Assembly: GCA_022266195.1 (NCBI GenBank)
Contig: WHVY01000004.1
Location: forward strand, 265,501-329,500
Direction: 5' to 3'
Source of the DNA: Tetranychus cinnabarinus
Taxonomy: Eukaryota > Arthropoda > Arachnida > Trombidiformes > Tetranychidae
DNA: 64,000 nt
Shown piece after piece: positions 10,609-21,564 of the stretch. The first letter of the stretch is position 1, and the number at the start of each line of letters is the position of its first letter. The notes under the pieces were generated by a model, which saw only the letters and a program-made list of their open reading frames with translations, did no database searches and was not told the origin of the DNA. The position numbers were made by a program, and so were the translations under genes.

Positions 10609-11433
10609 GCCCGAGAAATGTTACAAAAATGGAGAGAAGAGAATGCTCGTTGTCCTGAGAAAGTAAGAGATCTTTGGATACATTGCTTATCTAAATGTAA
10701 AAGTCTTGGTGATGAAAGATGGCTGATTGTTGAACAAGTAGCTATGGCTGGTATGGATTTACATGATACATCTCTCATCAAGGAATGTTTAAGCATTTTG
10801 GAGTCAAAATTTCCGAAAAGCTCAAGAGTTCGTCGCCTTAAAGTCATGGCTAATGTGGAGATGAGGGAAAGATATGAGGAAGCACTGAAAACATATGATG
10901 CTATGATTAAGAAGGATGAAGCCAATTCGATTCTCTACAAAAGAAAAATAGCCATTTTAATTGCTCAAAAGAGGACTCCAGAAATAATTAAAGAGTTGTC
11001 AGAGTATCTTAAAAAGTTCATGAATGACACAGAAGCATGGTTAGAACTGTGTGATGTATACATTCAAGAACAAGCTTACAGTAAAGCAGCCTTTTGTATG
11101 GAAGAGTTGATCATAACCAATCCTCACAATCACCTGTATCATCAACGGTTTGCAGAAATACAATATACGATTGGAACCACTGAAAGTCTAGAATTAGCCC
11201 GATCTTATTTTGCGCAGGCAGTGAAGCTTAATCCAAGTAATTTAAGGGCGCTATATGGTCTCCAATTGACTGCTTACACCCTTTCCAACCAACCTAGAAC
11301 AGTTTCACAAAAGAAAAAGGAGAATGCCAAAATTTCTGCTTGGGCAACAACTCAAATTACAAAGCTGTATCAAGAATCAAATGAAAAGTCATTGCCAGTG
11401 GTGGAATCGATGATGGCTAACTTGCAACTATAA
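10501..11433 (+). CDS. EMC2: EMC2, ER membrane complex subunit 2, with a TMEM33-derived N-terminus
   Basis: A single-exon 310-residue protein. From about residue 37 it matches EMC2 (TTC35), the cytosolic TPR subunit that holds together the ER membrane protein insertase EMC. Conserved stretches include MLQKWREENARCPEKV, AYSKAAFCMEELIITNPHNH, ELARSYFAQAVKLNPSNLRA and ISAWATTQITKLYQ. TPR helices fill residues ~75-260. Residues 1-36 are instead homologous to the N-terminus of TMEM33 next door (both start MPTE, then a DPSSSSSS run, a Gln-rich stretch and QPAGRR before GF[DE]E). The EMC2 body is complete apart from the usual short N-terminal segment. Absence of introns and the borrowed 5' end suggest a retrocopy or fusion that took over a duplicated promoter. 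Whether another EMC2 exists elsewhere is unknown. Confidence 0.92.
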   Translation: MPTELSQSETDPSSSSSSLRQQRQHQPAGRRIGFDEAREMLQKWREENARCPEKVRDLWIHCLSKCKSLGDERWLIVEQVAMAGMDLHDTSLIKECLSILESKFPKSSRVRRLKVMANVEMRERYEEALKTYDAMIKKDEANSILYKRKIAILIAQKRTPEIIKELSEYLKKFMNDTEAWLELCDVYIQEQAYSKAAFCMEELIITNPHNHLYHQRFAEIQYTIGTTESLELARSYFAQAVKLNPSNLRALYGLQLTAYTLSNQPRTVSQKKKENAKISAWATTQITKLYQESNEKSLPVVESMMANLQL

Positions 11434-12074
11434 ATTTATGGTTATTTAATTTAATTCAATGAAGGCTTACACTTTCTCATATCACGATAGTGCAACCATC
11501 TTTCGACAACACATTTTTCCTACTGAACATTCACATTTCTTGGAAATAACCACATTAAAGAAAGGCATCCAAACAAAAATTTTCAATCATAATCTTTTTT
11601 ATTAACAAAAATTATTTGTATTTCTTAATTGTTAAATGAAACGTTTCATTCCTCTAATAGAGTGGAAGATGAAAAAGGAATTTTTCTTTTGTATTACAGT
11701 CAGTTTAGTTGAGACAATATGAAAACTCTCTGAACGATCTGAAAACTCTTGCAAATCATTTTTTATTTATGTTGAACTGGATTAAGTTAAACTATTTAAA
11801 CCATTATAAAGATTGTACATGTAACCGGCATATCTTTGTGATATTGTCTATTGTTTTCTAAAGTCGTGCAAAAGTCTGAACTATAATTCCAAAGTTGTGT
11901 TGATCGTTTTACTACATTATTAAAATTAACTTAGACTTGAATTCTTCTGTTAAATCGAATAGAAGTTTGTATCGAAAATGTTGAGAGACCGAAAAGTAAT
12001 ACTGAGATCGGTTCAAGTAGTCATTAAAGAGTTCTTATTTCCGAAATAATTCGAGAGATATGACAGCTTATTAA
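11434..12074. other. Intergenic, convergent 3' ends of EMC2 and RRP7
   Basis: AT-rich sequence with no supported gene. I searched the minus strand here for a missing C-terminal RRP7 exon and found no convincing one. Confidence 0.6.
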
Positions 12075-12832
12075 TCAAAAGGGATTGTGCTTAATTTTAT
12101 TAACATAAGGAAAGCCTTCAACTTTTGCCTTTTTCCTTCGCATTTGATCTGTTATTTTCTTGTCTAAAGATTCACTATTTGGTAAAAATGATTTTTTGCC
12201 GTGTCGAGTAACTTTGATCCAGCCTTCTTCATCAGGAACTCCCTCCATGTTCTTAGCCCGTTCTTTCTCCAATTGGACCTTAGCATCATAAGCGGCAATA
12301 TATGTCGCAATTTCTTCTTTCATTGATTGAACATCTAAAATAGATTCGTTATAACATTTTTCCCATCTTCTTATTCCAGTTATTGGTTTGCTATCACCTG
12401 GAAAAAATAAGAAAAACATCAATAATGGTCAAAAAGCAAAGTTAATTGTAGAATATAGAACTTACCATATAAATATAAATTTTCTTCTGATTCAATGAAA
12501 TTAAACAATTCTTTGTAGCTGGCCTTTTTTTTAAAATGAACAACAGCAACTCGATGGCCATTTAAAGGACTTAATTTTTCTTTGTCAAATGAACTTTCAT
12601 CGATACCCACTTTTTCAATGGACGAATGATAAGTGATTAATGTTACATCTCCAAATTTTTCTACGATCAACTTCTTAAATGATTCAGGATCACAAAAACA
12701 AGGTAAATTAACAAATATTACACTTTTCTTTTCGGGATCAGAAGCAAGTGGTTTAACAAAAACATGCCGGACAATACTGCTTGATTTATTCACAATAACA
12801 TTTAAGATACTGATTTCTTTCATGTTCAACAC
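12075..12832 (-). CDS. RRP7A: RRP7 ribosomal RNA-processing protein, short C-terminus
   Basis: Two exons, 12832-12466 and 12397-12075, with donor GTAAG and an acceptor TTTTTCCAG; the junction codon is Gly. The first exon carries an RRM-like fold (KSVIFVNLPCFCDPESFKKL, then HRVAVVHFKKKASYKELF). The second carries the RRP7 signature: a helix ending EIATYIAAYDAKVQLEKE, then GVPDEEGWIKVTRHGKKS. RRP7 takes part in early 18S rRNA processing within the UTP-C/SSU processome in the nucleolus. The 229-residue product (ATG 12832; a second ATG at 12823) stops about 28 residues after the EGW motif. Animal homologs continue there with a conserved helical tail, usually reaching ~280 residues and ending in an Arg/Lys-rich F-K-P-F/Y-like segment. 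Either the tail is truly lost, or a last exon is missed. Confidence 0.8.
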
Positions 12833-13694
12833 AATTTAAATAGCAATTCAGATAATATTAAAAATGGATTCAATTAGAAAAATTAGCAAAACTCAATTCA
12901 AGAAAACTCTTCAAAACATCACCATAAGTTCAATCACATGTTAAGTTTAAAGGCTTGTTGTTGTAACAACACATGTTGAGGGACTGTCTTCGTATTAAAT
13001 TTTAACGAACAAAGTAGCATTTTAAAGGTCGTCTCAATAACATTTGTTGATTAGACCCAGATTGAATTAATTTTAACCCGTTTTGTGATAAATCTCGTAG
13101 GTATGCATTCTAAACATTGAAATTAAGGCTACTTACAGAGTTAAAATCTTTCAGAAAGCATTCAGTAAAATAATGTGAGTTCAATTGTAGAAATTCTGCA
13201 GCATGGAGATTGTTCTCAGTAATTTTGATGAATTCAGTGTATTGTAAAGATTATTCGGGTTTCTTTTTCATGAAAATTAGATATAGTATCACTACGTCAT
13301 ATCATAAAATTAAAATTATGATCAAGACTTTCGATCTATTTCAGAATGAACTAAAATTACTTAAAGATAACCTTAATATGAGAATAACATGCTATCTTTT
13401 TAAAGTAATTTTTTCAAAAGAAAGAGCTAATATGAATAGGAGCTTACAAATCAATAAGCTCAATATTGATGCATCAAGTATTGTAAGAAGATTTTGAGAG
13501 AAAAAGACAATTAAAAGAAACAATCGTTTTATTTTTAAAGACTTATATGAACAACTTCCAAGAGACCCTAGTTTTATCTCAATAGGAGTACAATCAGTTT
13601 GGTTGATTTAGATCTTATGTATACCATCTGATTTATTAATGAGTTTCTTTTCAATTAAAATCTTTCAGGAATTTAACTTAACTAGTGGATGATC
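12833..13694. other. Intergenic, RRP7 promoter and ATP5F1B 3' region
   Basis: No supported gene. A 95-codon plus-strand open frame at 13210-13497 has no recognisable motif and AT-driven composition, so I do not call it. Confidence 0.55.
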
Positions 13695-15587
13695 TTAATT
13701 AGCCTCAGAAGCAAGTTTTTGTGCTTTCTCTACAACTTCTTCGATTGGGCCAACCATGTAGAATGCAACTTCAGGAAGATGATCATATTCTCCAGCAAGA
13801 ATAGCTTTGAAGCCCTTAATTGTCTCTGCTAATGGTACAAATTTTCCGGCTTGACCGGTGAAAACTTCAGCGACCTGGAAAGGTTGTGAGAGGAAACGCT
13901 GGATTTTACGAGCTCTTGACACAGTCAATTTATCTTCTTCGCTCAATTCGTCCATACCTAAAATGGCAATAATATCTTGAAGAGATTTGTAATCCTGTAA
14001 AATATGAAAAATAAACGGTAAGATGAATTTAAAAATGAACAAAAAAAGTGAGAAAACTGATTCATACCTGAAGGATCTTTTGGACACCTCGAGCAACTCC
14101 ATAATGTTCATCTCCGACGATATTTGGATCCATGATACGTGAGGTTGAATCGAGAGGATCGACAGCAGGGTAGATACCCAATTCAGCAATACCTCGAGAA
14201 AGTACAGTGGTGGCGTCCAAGTGAGCGAAAGTGGTGGCAGGAGCAGGATCAGTCAAGTCATCAGCTGGTACATAGATAGCTTGTACTGAAGTAATTGATC
14301 CCTTTTTAGTGGTTGTAATTCGTTCCTGCATAGAACCCATGTCAGTAGCGAGAGTTGGTTGATAACCGACAGCTGATGGAATACGACCTAACAAAGCAGA
14401 TACTTCTGAACCGGCTTGAGTGAATCTGAAAATGTTATCAATGAAAAGAAGCACATCTTGACCTTCTTGATCTCGGAAATATTCAGCAACTGTAAGACCA
14501 GTCAAAGCGACTCGAGCACGAGCTCCGGGAGGTTCGTTCATTTGACCGTATACAAGGGCGACCTAAGAATTCAAATATTAGTAAAAATGGACTTAGATGC
14601 ATTGGAAAAAGCATTTTCAGAAAATGACTTTAATTTACCTTTGATGATTTGTCTTTAAGACTGATGACACCACCTTCAATCATTTCGTGGTACAAATCGT
14701 TACCTTCTCGAGTTCTTTCTCCGACACCAGCAAATACAGAGTAACCACCATGGGCCTTAGCAACGTTGTTGATAAGTTCCATAATCAATACAGTTTTACC
14801 GACACCAGCACCGCCGAAAAGACCAATTTTACCTCCTTTAGAGTAAGGAGCCAAAAGATCGACGACTTTAATACCGGTTACCAGAATTTCTTGCTCGACA
14901 CTCATTTCAGTATATGCAGGAGCATCTTGATGAATACCTAAAAATTTATCAGTATTGATTGGGCCCCTGAAAGATGTTGAATAGACGAGATGTTATTAGA
15001 CAATTGGACTAAGAGGGCGAATATGTTGAGATTGGAAATGTTTAAAAAGGTCATTTAAGTTACCTTTCATCGATGGGTTCTCCAATGACATTCATAATTC
15101 TACCCAAGGTCTCAGGCCCTACAGGGATGGTAATGGGTGCACCAGTATCCAAAACTGATTGACCTCTAACTAAACCTTCTGTACCATCCATGGCAATGGT
15201 TCTCACTGCACCTTCACCCAAGTGCTGAGCAACTTCAAGAACCAGCCTGGGTTTACGATTTTCAACCTCCAAAGCATTGAGGATAGGTGGTAATCCATCA
15301 TCAAACTGTACATCTACAACAGCACCGATAACAGCAACTATTTTGCCGTTTTTAACGGAACCGGATGATTGAGAAGCATACCTTTTTTGCTGGCCTATGC
15401 ATAATTGAAATTAACAATCAAAGAAACGTTTAAATAAGATTAATCCATCAATGTTAAAATGAAAATGTTGCTTACTTTTATCAGCTAGTGATCCAACCAT
15501 GGGCTCGCTCAGCTCCAAACCTCTATGACTTTGAATCATAGGGGTGATACGGTTGGCAAGAACCACACCACGTCTTAATAAACTCAT
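13695..15587 (-). CDS. ATP5F1B: Mitochondrial ATP synthase subunit beta
   Basis: Five exons: 15587-15476, 15394-15064, 14966-14639, 14562-14068 and 13994-13695. All have GT/AG borders and consistent phases and give 521 residues, the normal length. The N-terminal ~50 residues are a basic, Ser-rich mitochondrial targeting sequence. Then follow the beta-barrel start KIVAVIGAVVDVQFDDGLP, the Walker A loop GGAGVGKT, VGERTREGNDLYHEM, the Walker B region VLLFIDNIFRFTQ, the ALLGRIPSAVGYQPTL stretch and the C-terminal helical domain with FTGQAGKFV. It is the catalytic subunit of F1, making ATP in the mitochondrial matrix. The gene is intact and highly conserved. Confidence 0.97.
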
Positions 15588-16885
15588 TTTTAAATTTAAT
15601 TGATTGAATTAATTAATAAATCACAGAAGGATAAATTAAGATAAAACTAGTCTTGATACAAAGTCAAGTGAAGATGACCTTCTTCGGATGATAAGAACAA
15701 AAATTGGTTCTATATGTCTAATGAAAACTAACAAGCCAGGTTTTTACACATGCTCTTTACAGAAAAGTGATTGTGATGTGTTGTAGTCTCACTTTTTTAT
15801 CCGGTCTTTTCAAATCTCTGAAAACTCGGCAATCTGAATTCAGATATTTTAAAAATAATTCAGATTTTTAGCGAATCAAAAGGAAATTAAGAGTTTTAAA
15901 AAATTTAATCGTAATAATAATTTTCTCGTAAATAGGTATTTCTGTGAATTTGTAATTTTTATACCGTGTTATGTTAGCATTTGAACGCTGAACAGTATGC
16001 ACTTTGGTAAATTTTACTTTGTTAGTACTTTGACGAAAATTGTGACCTGGTCATCAAACTCTAATCGTACAACTTAGCAAGAATTTTATTTTGTATTTAC
16101 ATGTAATTTGTGTTTGTTTCTAAAATTTGTTTAATAATCTATTGATTTTGTCAATGATGATAACTTGAAGTGATGTATGGAAGACCGGAAAAACTTTTAA
16201 ACTGTTCATTTTCTGAAAATTCATGCGAAAACTCTTCCCGTTTAAATTAAAAAGATTCAAATTTCGCGATGCTCAGTAACAACAATTTGTATTGTTAGTA
16301 ACAATTTGTCACTATACGGCTACATCTAATAGATGAAGCCATTGAATAAACCATCTAATACAATATAATTTTAACCGGTCTTTTCAAATGAATACAGTTG
16401 TTTGGTTATGAGAAGGGAATTTTATAAATTGTAATCACCAGATACACTTTGTTGATAAATCAAAGTATTAAATAATGATTCTACAAACAAGAATTTATTG
16501 AATAGTACAATTGTATATTTAAATAAGGACATAGGAATGTAATTGTTGAGATAAACATACAAAAATAACTGTAATCAACTTATTTCAAGGTACATTTTCA
16601 GTTTTATAATGTGAAGAGAAAATTTCCACATTATGGAGTTTTTGATGTTTATTAGTTGGTTTTGATAGAAATAGGAAATACACTGGTCAGATCAGCAGCA
16701 GCACATGAAAAAATTGAACACATGAATAGATAGATGATCCAAAAATAGGAATCGTTAAAACGGATGGTCGAAATATTTACGAAAATTATCAATTTAAGGC
16801 ATTTATTTATTGAAAGATTTGTTCGTTATTTCTTTGACTGTCGAAAAAAGGCCACTTTTAATTTAAATTTGCTTGTTGGAAACAC
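15588..16885. other. Intergenic, ATP5F1B promoter and downstream of the DAXX-like gene
   Basis: AT-rich with no open reading frame worth calling. The 15-mer CCGGTCTTTTCAAAT occurs twice (about 15801 and 16377) at a spacing of ~576 bases; its meaning is unknown. Confidence 0.5.
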
Positions 16886-18321
16886 TTATTCTTGAGCTGA
16901 ATTCAGGTTGCAATGTCTGAATCGATCAAGGATTAAATCAACGGCAGATTCCCTTCTTTGAGTGACTATTTCCTTATGTATTATCCGCTTGTCGTATTCA
17001 GATCGACACCGATTTTTTGGAGTCTTTGAGAAAGGCATTTTAGATGGGTGTTTGAGATCTGAGGCAGAGCATTTTTTGCTAGGTGAAGCTGGATTGACTA
17101 TTCTATGGACGATGAATTTGTGTTGATCAGGATCTATACCGGTCTGATCAATCGACGATACATAGCATTGGTTTATTTGATCATACTTTTTAATCTCGAC
17201 CATTTCACATTTCGGATAACTATTTTTCACACTAGAAAATTTGGCACTTCCAAAACTACCTGTTTTGGGTTTAATTTTGACACACTCCTTTAAGCGAACT
17301 GATTTGAGAAGGCAGTTCAATTCATCCACATCACCATCACTATTGACGTTGCCACCATTTGATCCATCGTCATTTTCAATCTTAATTGACCTTCTGTTAG
17401 CAGATGACGATCTGAGGGCTAATTTATTAAGATCATCTATCTTTCTGGTTAACCGTGCGGCTTTCTTTTCGATCCCATTGAGCTTGTAATTAGGTTGCCC
17501 TCGAGCCTCCCAAGTACTCGCTGATTGTTCATCTCTCAATTTGTTAATCCGACGCTGAGCAATGGCTAGTGATTTTTCAAGTTTCGCCAATGTGGTCTCA
17601 GTTTTGCTCTTTTTCTTCTTACGACATCTTCCAGAACAACTGCGTCCTGTGTGTGAAGCCAATTCTTTCAATAACTCACTGTAAATTTCATTTGCTTGTT
17701 CATGCTCAATATCGAGTTCCATCAAGCAACTGAACTTTTTAATCAGATTATCAAAAGTAGCTTGATTCCAATGACGGGATTGATTGTAACGAGAAACGGC
17801 TCGACGCAAACTAGAATACCTTTTTTTACGACGATTTGGCGTGTCAGTCAGGCGAGATCGACAAAGAGTAATAAACTATTGAGTGAGAAAAAAATATGAA
17901 CCAAAAATTTAAGGTCAATAGATTTCTACACAAAGAACAGCTATAAGATGGGGCAAGTTTTAACCATCGACATAATCTCTAAATAACATACAAATCAATA
18001 ATATTTACTGAGTAACACGACAAGGACAAGTACAATCCTCGAGTGCATTAATACAATTCAGCAAAAGCATGAGGTTAATATTAATGAGCATAATTTTGTG
18101 AGCAGGAAAAACACTAGCCAACAATTGAAATAGCCAGAGAGAAGCACAAAGAAGGCATAAGGCAATGGTAAAGGGAAGAGTCACATAATGAGCAAACAAA
18201 CCTTTTCAAGAGTCTCATTCTTGTAAGGCCCATCCGTTATTGATGATTTAACATCAAGTTGATTGTTTTCAGATGATAAATTAGTAGAGTCATTATTTGT
18301 TTCATTAAATGGTTCATCCAT
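16886..18321 (-). CDS. DAXX-like histone chaperone candidate
   Basis: Two exons, 18321-18202 and 17875-16886, joined in phase 0 (donor GTTTG, acceptor CTCAATAG), encode 369 residues. The acidic N-terminus leads into LEKFITLCRSRLTD, then a helical stretch up to IYSELLKELAS, ending in GRCRKKKKS. This resembles the DAXX helical-bundle domain, whose last helix is also followed by a basic KKK patch. A second helical part, LAKLEKSLAIAQRRINKLRD followed by an STWEAR segment and KKAARLTRKIDDLN, resembles the opening of the histone-binding domain. After about residue 190 the chain is polar and disordered-looking. DAXX loads H3.3/H4 with ATRX. The product is shorter than vertebrate DAXX and lacks most of the histone-binding helices, so the call is tentative; a generic coiled-coil nuclear protein is the alternative. 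Confidence 0.45.
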
Positions 18322-19125
18322 AATTGTTGACAAATAGACCTGTTAATGAAAAAATTAATAACAATGGTAATAAAGTTTCAACACTAAGTAATCAAACAAT
18401 GAATTTCATCAAAAAAAGTCAATAAACAAAATAAGCGAAAAACGAGAAGAAAGAAACTACAGATGAATGTATTACAATGTAAGGCACTAAGTTAGCAGCA
18501 GCAACAAGTGAAAGAATGTGAAAGAATGGAGAAAGTAGTGAAAAAATAACAAAAAACAAGTTTGAAAAGAGATCTTTTTAAAACTGGGAATCGATCTTGT
18601 ATCCTTGAAAAGATCCCGAGTAAAGAATCTTACCTCAGCAAAGAGTAAGTCACCTACATTACTCTTTGTACCTCAGTAACAATTGATGAAAGATTAGTAT
18701 TTAAACAATAATTACAAGAGGATTTCAATATTTTTTAGTTAATTGGTTGACTAAATTGAAAAGTTAAATTGACAAAACTTTACTGGTAAAGCTTTTTTAA
18801 TCAGCTGTAAGGGAACGGTTGGTAACGGTTCAAAAGTGAAAAACTCACAAGTTGAAACATGAGTCCGTTATAAAATGACGATATTTGTCAAATGAACAAC
18901 TGAGTAAAATTATTCATTCGACAAATGTTCGTTTCAGCTTCAATTTTCAGATAAAATGAATTAACTGTAGTTTAAATTAAATTTAAGATGACTATTTTGC
19001 GAGTTGTTTCTCGATGAATAGATCATTTGCCTATTCCTCCATCACATGTGATTTTTTTTGTAAACAATCTTTTTTTGTTAACTGTTTATTTTTTAATTTT
19101 ATTTCAAATTGGTTCAATTTTAGCG
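18322..19125. promoter_or_regulatory. Divergent promoter region between the DAXX-like gene and SCO1
   Basis: The two start codons are about 800 bases apart and face away from each other, so regulatory sequence is probably shared. Two tandem AACGGTT motifs (18814-18820 and 18824-18830) match the MYB consensus. On the minus strand CTGAG followed by GTAAGATTC near 18630-18640 looks like a 5' UTR exon end for the DAXX-like gene. Functional roles are inferred only. Confidence 0.4.
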
Positions 19126-19887
19126 ATGAATAATATACCCCGCTCATTTCTTAGATTATTTAAACCTTATAGATTCTCAAATTCACCCAATGTTAATGTG
19201 CGTACGTTTGTTAATCTTCGCAATATAACGAAAGGGATGACAAAGAAAAGTGTTGCCATTTCCACTGGTATCTTGGCTAGTTATGGGTTAACTTATTTGT
19301 ATTTAAGAAATGAAAAAGAATTGAAAAAGAAAAAGGAGAGAAGTGAAATGGTCAAGAAAACAATTGGAGGTGCATTTGATTTGACTGATCACCATGGCAA
19401 GCCTTTTGGAAGCAATGAAATTATGGGTCGATGGTCATTAATGTATTTCGGATTCACTCACTGTCCTGACATTTGCCCCGATGAATTGGATAAGATTTCC
19501 GAAGTGGTGGATAAACTTTCAAAGCGAGATGATATACCTGAAGTAGTTCCATTATTTGTTACTGTTGATCCCTCTCGTGATGATCCTCCTGCAATTGCTA
19601 AGTACTTAGCTGATTTTTCACCCAAGTTCATTGGGTTAACTGGTACCAAAGAGGCAGTTAAGAAAGTTTGTGATTTATTCCGAGTTTACAGCCATGCTGG
19701 AATACCTGATGACAACAATGAATATATTGTGGACCATACAATTGTGACCTACCTTTTAAACCCAGAAGGAGAATTTGTAGATTATTATATGAGATCCAAT
19801 GAATCTGATGCAATAGTGAATGCAGTTATACATCATATGAAGGACTATGAGACACTACATAAGAAAAAATTTTGGTTAATCAGTTAA
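19126..19887 (+). CDS. SCO1: SCO1/SCO2 copper chaperone of cytochrome c oxidase
   Basis: A 253-residue single-exon protein starting at the ATG at 19126. A longer frame reaches back to 19027, but its added residues look like translated T-rich UTR. Order of parts: a basic mitochondrial presequence, one membrane segment (SVAISTGILASYGLTYLYL), a charged linker (KELKKKKERSE) and a thioredoxin-like domain. The copper site is visible: FTHCPDICPDEL provides the CxxxC pair, and VDHTIVTYLLNPEG the conserved His. VPLFVTVDPSRDDP is another family block. SCO proteins sit in the inner membrane facing the intermembrane space and deliver copper to the CuA centre of COX2. Animals may have SCO1 and SCO2; I cannot separate them here. 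Confidence 0.93.
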   Translation: MNNIPRSFLRLFKPYRFSNSPNVNVRTFVNLRNITKGMTKKSVAISTGILASYGLTYLYLRNEKELKKKKERSEMVKKTIGGAFDLTDHHGKPFGSNEIMGRWSLMYFGFTHCPDICPDELDKISEVVDKLSKRDDIPEVVPLFVTVDPSRDDPPAIAKYLADFSPKFIGLTGTKEAVKKVCDLFRVYSHAGIPDDNNEYIVDHTIVTYLLNPEGEFVDYYMRSNESDAIVNAVIHHMKDYETLHKKKFWLIS

Positions 19888-21564
19888 ATGTTAAGCTACT
19901 TGTTTTTTTTCGCTTAATCAATTTATTTAACTGAATGTATAATTCATATCTCCTTATGCATATTTCCTTATGGAGCGTTTGCATCTATGTTTAAGCTGAG
20001 GTAATAACTTAAAATTGTAATATAATCAAATCGCCGATCTATGTTTAGGAAATAAACTCGTTTAGGATGCAGTAACACTTTATGTTTATTTACATTGTTG
20101 ACTCAATCATTGACTGAATCACTTTTGAAAGAACTTTATTCGGTATATAATTATGTTTTAACGGAAATAAAAGAGAAATTTTTTAATCAAGCTTCCGAAA
20201 ACAAAATGAAATGATTATGATCACTGTTAATGAATAACTGTTTTCACTTCAAATAGATTTTTACCTTTTGTAAATCCATTGTTACTCTACTTTGAAATAT
20301 GAGAAATGGATAGCTTGTAACTTAAAAAGATGAAATTACAGTCAAAATAATACCGAGAAACTAATAAATTTCAAGTCCAGCTGAGCTATTAATAAATTAA
20401 GAGCCTTATTGAAGATAAATATCACCCAATCTTGAAAAATTCATGGGATAAGAATGATATGAAGGGAAAGGCCGTAGAGACGCGAAAGCAAAAACAAGTA
20501 GATGAAACTGAAGCCTAGTCTTAAATGCCTGCCTATTTTGACATACTATTATTTATATAGTACATATATTTCTGTTCGACGAATTTCTATCGAACAGAGA
20601 AGAGAAGAGGAAAAGATGAAAACAAAAAGTGAGCTGAAAAAATGGAAAAGGCAAGAATCTCTCATCAACTTAGTTATCTTTTATTCCTTATAGTTCAGTT
20701 TTAAAAAGTGATTTTTTTGGCATTGGTAAAGACTTAAGATCCTAACTTAGACATAAGATCGAATAACGGTTACTCTAGAAAATAAAACATGGCAGAAAGA
20801 GAAAAAAAAGAGAGAGTAAAGTTCGCAAATCACTAAGCCTGTGGAAACATTTTCAGGAAACTATCTCCTCCTATTTGATGCAATTCCAAGCAAACAATTT
20901 ATTTTTTGCTTCCCAGCTCAAAGCAAAGTTGTACTTTGAAAAACTGAAACACTAACTTTGTTCCTCTCTCGCCCTTTCTCTGTCTCTTTTCCCTTTCCCT
21001 TTCTAATTGTCTCTCCCTTTTCGAGTAGAAATTTCTTCCTCCTTCTCATCCTCTTTTCCCACTTTCTATTTATCTGTCTATCTATGCCATCCAACCCCAT
21101 GTTTCATGGTTCCTCTCCTATTCCTAGGTGTCCTACCGAATGGTGTTCGTTCCAATTCTATAGAGTAGATAGACTTTTCCCCCATTTGGTTTTTGCACCA
21201 TAGTCTTGCCTGCGACACTCAAAGAGTATAACACACATTTACAGTGTTGTGGTTACTTCGTTGTCATCCATTAACGTTTTCAGCCTCTTTCTTTTCTCTC
21301 TTTTCCTTCTCTATCTTTGAGATCGTTTTTTGTTTTTCGATTTCTCGATTTCTTCTTGTTTCTCATCTCTTTCTATTTGCCTCCTTGGTGTCTGTTTATC
21401 TCTTAACCAATTCTTTGATTGTTGTTTTGTATCCAATCAACTTTGATACAACAGTGTAACTCTTTCCATCAGTGATTCTTTGTTTGTTTCTTTTTGGTGA
21501 TCGGTTTAATTGTTAAATTAAATTTTGTGTGATTCTCCAACGAACGGATAATTAAAGTACAACA
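19888..21564. other. Intergenic; SCO1 3' UTR and tropomyosin promoter/5' UTR
   Basis: AATAAA near 20051 could serve SCO1 polyadenylation. From about 20950 to 21480 the plus strand is pyrimidine-rich and is probably tropomyosin 5' UTR or core promoter. The small open frames here follow that base bias and are not called. Confidence 0.5.

Noticed and set aside
11934..12060. Minus-strand stretch LTEEFKSKLILIM as a remnant of the missing RRP7 tail
   Set aside because: Similarity to the family tail is weak, and no donor and acceptor pair links it in frame.
13210..13497. 95-codon plus-strand frame between RRP7 and ATP5F1B
   Set aside because: No motif and no splice structure; composition fits AT-rich noncoding DNA.
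18005..18199. Minus-strand frame with a strongly hydrophobic segment near the DAXX-like gene
   Set aside because: It lies wholly within the intron between 18202 and 17875, and neither of its possible donors joins the next exon in frame.
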